Shown: piece by piece, positions 61,232-64,000 of the stretch
Numbering within the stretch: the stretch's first letter is position 1
Layout of the letters: every line of letters begins with the position of its first letter
NCBI GenBank assembly: GCA_030149295.1
Contig: JASBRV010000102.1
Span: forward strand, 152,159-216,158
DNA length: 64,000 nucleotides
From: Bacteriovoracales bacterium
GTDB lineage: Bacteria > Bdellovibrionota > Bacteriovoracia > Bacteriovoracales > Bacteriovoracaceae
Direction of reading: 5' to 3'
Made by a program: the position numbers and the translations under genes
The notes under the pieces: generated by a model
Told to the model about the DNA's origin: nothing
What the model saw: the letters and a program-made list of their open reading frames with translations, nothing else
The model's database searches: none

Positions 61232-62080
61232 ATGACTTATCAGCCCCCAAAAGTATGGAAGATGAAAGAAGGTAATGGTGGAAAGTTCGCTGGAATTAAT
61301 CAGCCAACTGCCGGAGCCAGAGAGAAAAAAGAGCTCCCACAAGGAGATCATCCCTTCCAACTTTATTCATTAGCAACCCCTAATGGGGTTAAAGTCACCA
61401 TTATGCTTGAAGAGCTCCTGGCCCTTGGGATTAAAGAAGCCGAGTATGATGCCTTTCTTATTAATATTACAGAAGGTGATCAATTCGGCTCAGACTTTGT
61501 CGATATCAATCCCAATTCTAAAATCCCTGCCTTATTAGATAAGAATAAGGGAAATCCTGTAAAACTTTTTGAATCTGGTTCTATTCTTCTTTATCTCGCT
61601 GAAAAATTTAAGGCCTTTTTACCCCAAGACCTTCATAAGAAAGCAGAAACAATGAATTGGCTCTTTTGGCAAATGGGAAGTGCTCCTTATCTTGGAGGTG
61701 GTTTCGGCCATTTCTATGCTTATGCGCCTGAAAAAATGGAATATCCAATTGATCGTTTTGCCATGGAGACAAAAAGACAACTCGATGTTTTGGATAAGAA
61801 CCTGTTGGATAGAGAGTACATTATTGGTGATGACTATACCATTGCCGACATGGCCATCTTTCCCTGGTACGGAGCCCTAGTGAAAGGCAAACTCTACGAT
61901 GCTGCAGAATTTTTATCAGTCCATGAATACAAAAATATTCAGCGCTGGGCAGATAATATTCTAAAAAGAGAAGCCGTCCTTAAAGGACGTTTGGTCAATA
62001 GATCCTGGGGAGAGGTGCAACTCGAGGAAAGACACTCCAATAATGATTTCAAAGGCTTAGATCTGAGCTTTGACTCCTAA
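61232..62080 (+). CDS. yghU: glutathione S-transferase family protein YghU
   Basis: 282 residues that follow the E. coli YghU sequence almost throughout: YQPPKVWKM, NQPTAGAREKKELPQGDHPFQLYS, TPNGVKVTIMLEELLALG, VDINPNSKIPALLD, FESGSILLYLAEKF, and GGGFGHFYAYAPEKMEYPIDRF. YghU binds two glutathiones and has disulfide-bond reductase activity. AAGGAG lies a few bases before the ATG. It is a single-gene unit, 78 nt after the divergent GreA-like gene start. One of the most certain names in the window. Confidence 0.95.
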   Translation: MTYQPPKVWKMKEGNGGKFAGINQPTAGAREKKELPQGDHPFQLYSLATPNGVKVTIMLEELLALGIKEAEYDAFLINITEGDQFGSDFVDINPNSKIPALLDKNKGNPVKLFESGSILLYLAEKFKAFLPQDLHKKAETMNWLFWQMGSAPYLGGGFGHFYAYAPEKMEYPIDRFAMETKRQLDVLDKNLLDREYIIGDDYTIADMAIFPWYGALVKGKLYDAAEFLSVHEYKNIQRWADNILKREAVLKGRLVNRSWGEVQLEERHSNNDFKGLDLSFDS

Positions 62081-62146
62081 AAGTGTCTGTTTTTTAACGG
62101 CCCTCTGTAAAATCATCAAGCAATAACCTTCTCAGGAAAGCTTGTA

Positions 62147-62160
62147 TTACCCTTAGGTCA
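62147..62160 (+). promoter_or_regulatory. 14-nt start-region motif, copy 2
   Basis: TTACCCTTAGGTCA, identical to the minus-strand copy at 53320-53307. Its last A is the first base of the PLA2-like gene's ATG. It contains ACC....GGT, an outer palindrome. A short AGG within it could serve as a weak ribosome-binding site; the shared length goes beyond that need. Confidence 0.4.
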
Positions 62161-62723
62161 TGAAAAAGCTTTTGACCCTAACATTCATTTTCCTTCTCTC
62201 AAGCTGTGCCTTTGCTAGGCGCGAGAGACCAGCAAGAAAAAAATACCAAAATAACTTTAGCCGTTTTAGCTCGGATGGTTGTTCAGCCTATCCAGATATG
62301 AATCATTTCTATGGTGACAACACATGGATTCATTGCTGTGTGGCCCATGATATTGCTTACTACATCGGTGGCACTTATAAAGATAAACAAATCGCCGATG
62401 AATCCTTAGAACAATGTGTCGCTGAAGAAAGTTTCGCCCTTCATGGAACTCTCATGAAATGGGGTGTGATGATTGGAGGCACACCAAAAATTAAGACCTC
62501 TTGGCGTTGGGGCTACGGTTGGGAAAATACTCAGGATTATACCCATTTTAACAGGGAAGATATTATAAAAGTTTCTGAGAAGCTTCCATCGATTCTTGAT
62601 TATTTAGAAGAAAATGAATTTAATCTAGAAACTCATCAATTAGATTATATCGTAGATTATTATACAGAACTCTTAGATCGTTTTGATGCCAAAAAAGTAG
62701 AAATACTCGCACCCGCGCCTTAA
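62160..62723 (+). CDS. PLA2-like exported lipoprotein
   Basis: 187 residues. The signal peptide ends in the lipobox LSSC (Cys16). The mature part has the layout of the PLA2-like fold: a calcium-loop-like SSDGCSAYPD, then HCCVAHDIAYYIGG with the CCxxHD core, and a further Cys in LEQCV; the His-Asp dyad is present. Secreted phospholipase A2 cleaves membrane lipids, and many bacterial members of the wider fold are uncharacterised. It starts 79 nt after yghU. Its stop overlaps the convergent beta-CASP gene by 4 bp. An exported lipase would suit a predator, but lipase activity is inferred. Confidence 0.72.
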   Translation: MKKLLTLTFIFLLSSCAFARRERPARKKYQNNFSRFSSDGCSAYPDMNHFYGDNTWIHCCVAHDIAYYIGGTYKDKQIADESLEQCVAEESFALHGTLMKWGVMIGGTPKIKTSWRWGYGWENTQDYTHFNREDIIKVSEKLPSILDYLEENEFNLETHQLDYIVDYYTELLDRFDAKKVEILAPAP

Positions 62724-64000
62724 TTCAAATCAACGGTGAGCCCCTTCTCAAGAATTTGATTCGGGTATGAAAGCTCTTTGCTTAAGGACTTCAGGGCAGA
62801 CTCTTCCCCATGAACAAGTAAGACTTTTTTAATCTTTTGGGTTCTTCCTAGCCACTTCTTCAATTCTCCTCTATCAGCATGAGATGAAAAAGACTTAGCT
62901 AGAGTGACCTCTCCTTGCCAATATGGTTTCTTTCCTTCAACAAACTCCCTTCCCAATGTTCCTTCTGCTTGATAACCAACGAGGAGGAGCTCATTATTTT
63001 GATCTTTTCCCAATAAACTCAAATACTCAGGTGACCGACCTCCTGTAAGCATTCCACTTGCACTAAGGATAATTCTTGCCCCTGCATCTGTATGAAGTTT
63101 CTCCCTTTGGGACTCGTGTTCAATAAAGCGACAATTAGAAAACATTTCTTTCACAAACTCTTTTTCCAATCTATGTTCATCGCAAAAGTGTTCATAAAGA
63201 TCACAAACTTGCTGGGTCATCTTTGAATCAACAAAGAGAGGGACCTTTTTTGAGGGTTCTTTTTTAAAAAGTTCGAATAAGTGATAAATAACATTTTGAG
63301 ATCTTGCGACAGAAAACGCAGGAATCAAAAGTGTGCTTTGCTTCTTTTTAATTCTATCAACACAAGTACTTAACTCTTCCCTCGGAGAAAGGCTTCTATC
63401 ATGATTTCTATCACCATAAGTGGATTCCATCACCACATAATCTGCCTGATCGAAGCTATCAGGATCGAACATAATATCATCGTCAAAACGGCCCAGATCT
63501 CCGGAAAAAACAATAGAGCCTTCGCCACAATTAATTCTTAAGCTAGACGCTCCCAGAATATGTCCCGCATTTTGAAAAAGACAATCAAGCCCTTGCCATT
63601 TAAAGGCTTCATTCCAATTTTTAGTTTGAAAAAGAGGTAAAGTTTGTTGAACATGGATTTCTTGATAAAGAGCTTCCACTTTATCCTTTTCTTTTACGAC
63701 ATCTTTATTTTTCTTTTTCGTCTCGTAGGCTTGAATTCTAGCATTATCCAACATGATAATTTTAGCCACCTCTTTTGTTGCTGGAGTCGAAAAGATGGGA
63801 CCATGAAAACCGGACTTTACCAATCGGGGAAGATAACCAGAATGATCAAGATGGCCATGAGTCAAAAAAACTGCATCGATATCTTTAAGATCATCAATCG
63901 CTTTTAGGTTATCTCCTTGGTGATTTCCTTGGAATAAACCACAATCCACCAGAATGCGCTTGCCCTTAATTTCGAGGAGGTGTTTAGAACCCGTCACTTC
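62720..64000 (-). CDS. metallo-beta-lactamase/beta-CASP RNase-like protein, 5' end outside window
   Basis: About 426 visible residues; the frame stays open to the window edge, and the family's usual start (a short strand before the VTGSKHLL seen here) must lie just beyond, some 10-15 residues away. The metal site is LTHGHLDHSGYL, with GHILGASSL and FSGDLGR. The beta-CASP part has ESTYGDR, IPAFSVARSQ, SASGMLTGGRSPEYL, SFSSHADRGEL and the final His in VHGEESAL. Such proteins are RNA exo- or endonucleases related to CPSF73 and RNase J. Complete but for the N-terminus. Confidence 0.92.
   Translation of the reverse strand, partial: EVTGSKHLLEIKGKRILVDCGLFQGNHQGDNLKAIDDLKDIDAVFLTHGHLDHSGYLPRLVKSGFHGPIFSTPATKEVAKIIMLDNARIQAYETKKKNKDVVKEKDKVEALYQEIHVQQTLPLFQTKNWNEAFKWQGLDCLFQNAGHILGASSLRINCGEGSIVFSGDLGRFDDDIMFDPDSFDQADYVVMESTYGDRNHDRSLSPREELSTCVDRIKKKQSTLLIPAFSVARSQNVIYHLFELFKKEPSKKVPLFVDSKMTQQVCDLYEHFCDEHRLEKEFVKEMFSNCRFIEHESQREKLHTDAGARIILSASGMLTGGRSPEYLSLLGKDQNNELLLVGYQAEGTLGREFVEGKKPYWQGEVTLAKSFSSHADRGELKKWLGRTQKIKKVLLVHGEESALKSLSKELSYPNQILEKGLTVDLN

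Noticed and set aside
1..64000. CRISPR arrays, tRNA, rRNA, prophage, transposase or restriction system
   Set aside because: I saw no regularly spaced repeats, cloverleaf genes, phage genes or transposase motifs. The HNH protein stands alone and belongs to a widespread housekeeping-like subfamily, so it does not indicate a mobile or defence island.

Overview
The window is AT-rich, densely coded bacterial DNA (about 61 genes, many with 1-14 bp overlaps) with no tRNA, rRNA, insertion sequence, prophage or CRISPR that I can see. Gram-negative traits are clear: TonB/ExbB/ExbD, a TonB-dependent receptor, a porin, ApaG and lipoproteins. So is a heavy load of response regulators, PilZ-like and HD-type proteins and exported hydrolases. 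Together these suggest a member of the Bdellovibrionota, perhaps Bacteriovoracia. That placement is inference; no marker gene fixes it.

Layout. 1-2.4 kb: end of a Sel1-repeat protein, a GT4 glycosyltransferase and a small exported protein. 2.4-13.2 kb (minus strand): one compact purine operon, purF-purC-purD-purN-purL-purQ-purH-purM. Its genes are joined by ATGA overlaps or very short gaps, and together with purE/K and purB encoded elsewhere it would complete IMP synthesis. 13.3-15.3 kb: apaG (apparently leaderless), an exported alpha/beta hydrolase and an HNH nuclease. 15.4-20.6 kb: a regulator block with two HD-type proteins, an OmpR-type regulator, an HPt protein and two receiver plus PilZ-like proteins, but no histidine kinase. 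21-25.3 kb: porin, exported helical protein and AidB-like acyl-CoA dehydrogenase.

25.3-28.5 kb (minus): redoxin, pterin dehydratase-like protein, exported Hsp20-like protein, cupredoxin and a solitary CpaF-type ATPase. 28.6-38.6 kb (minus): a TonB2/TtpC-type operon: exported beta-helix protein, DUF3450 protein, TtpC-like ExbB, ExbB, ExbD, TonB, TPR protein, a large Oar-like TonB-dependent receptor and an ankyrin lipoprotein. A strong terminator follows the beta-helix gene, so that protein is probably made in excess. This operon is the best candidate for an incompletely described system, namely TonB-driven handling of a secreted protein.

38.8-47.3 kb: a free-standing YqfO/NIF3-like domain, a zinc protease, an ABC exporter and a signalling operon. 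That operon fuses a PP2C phosphatase and a GHKL kinase in one membrane protein, pairs it with a STAS/zinc-ribbon protein, and adds a hybrid histidine kinase and two receivers. 47.5-53.3 kb: large surface proteins (FecR-like, glycine-rich with a C-terminal sorting-like tail, collagen-like). 53.6-64 kb: a receiver protein, an alanine/sodium symporter, a trypsin-like protease, an ArsC-like protein, a TauE exporter, two pirins, a fasciclin-lipocalin fusion, a GreA-like factor, YghU, a PLA2-like lipoprotein and a beta-CASP nuclease cut by the window edge.

Cross-cutting signals are three genes whose promoter -10 box lies exactly 6 nt before the start codon (leaderless mRNAs), two exported proteins whose signal peptides are encoded inside the 3' end of the preceding gene, and a 14-nt motif shared by the start regions of two exported-protein genes. 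Start codons were often moved from the longest frame to the one with a ribosome-binding site; each entry says so.
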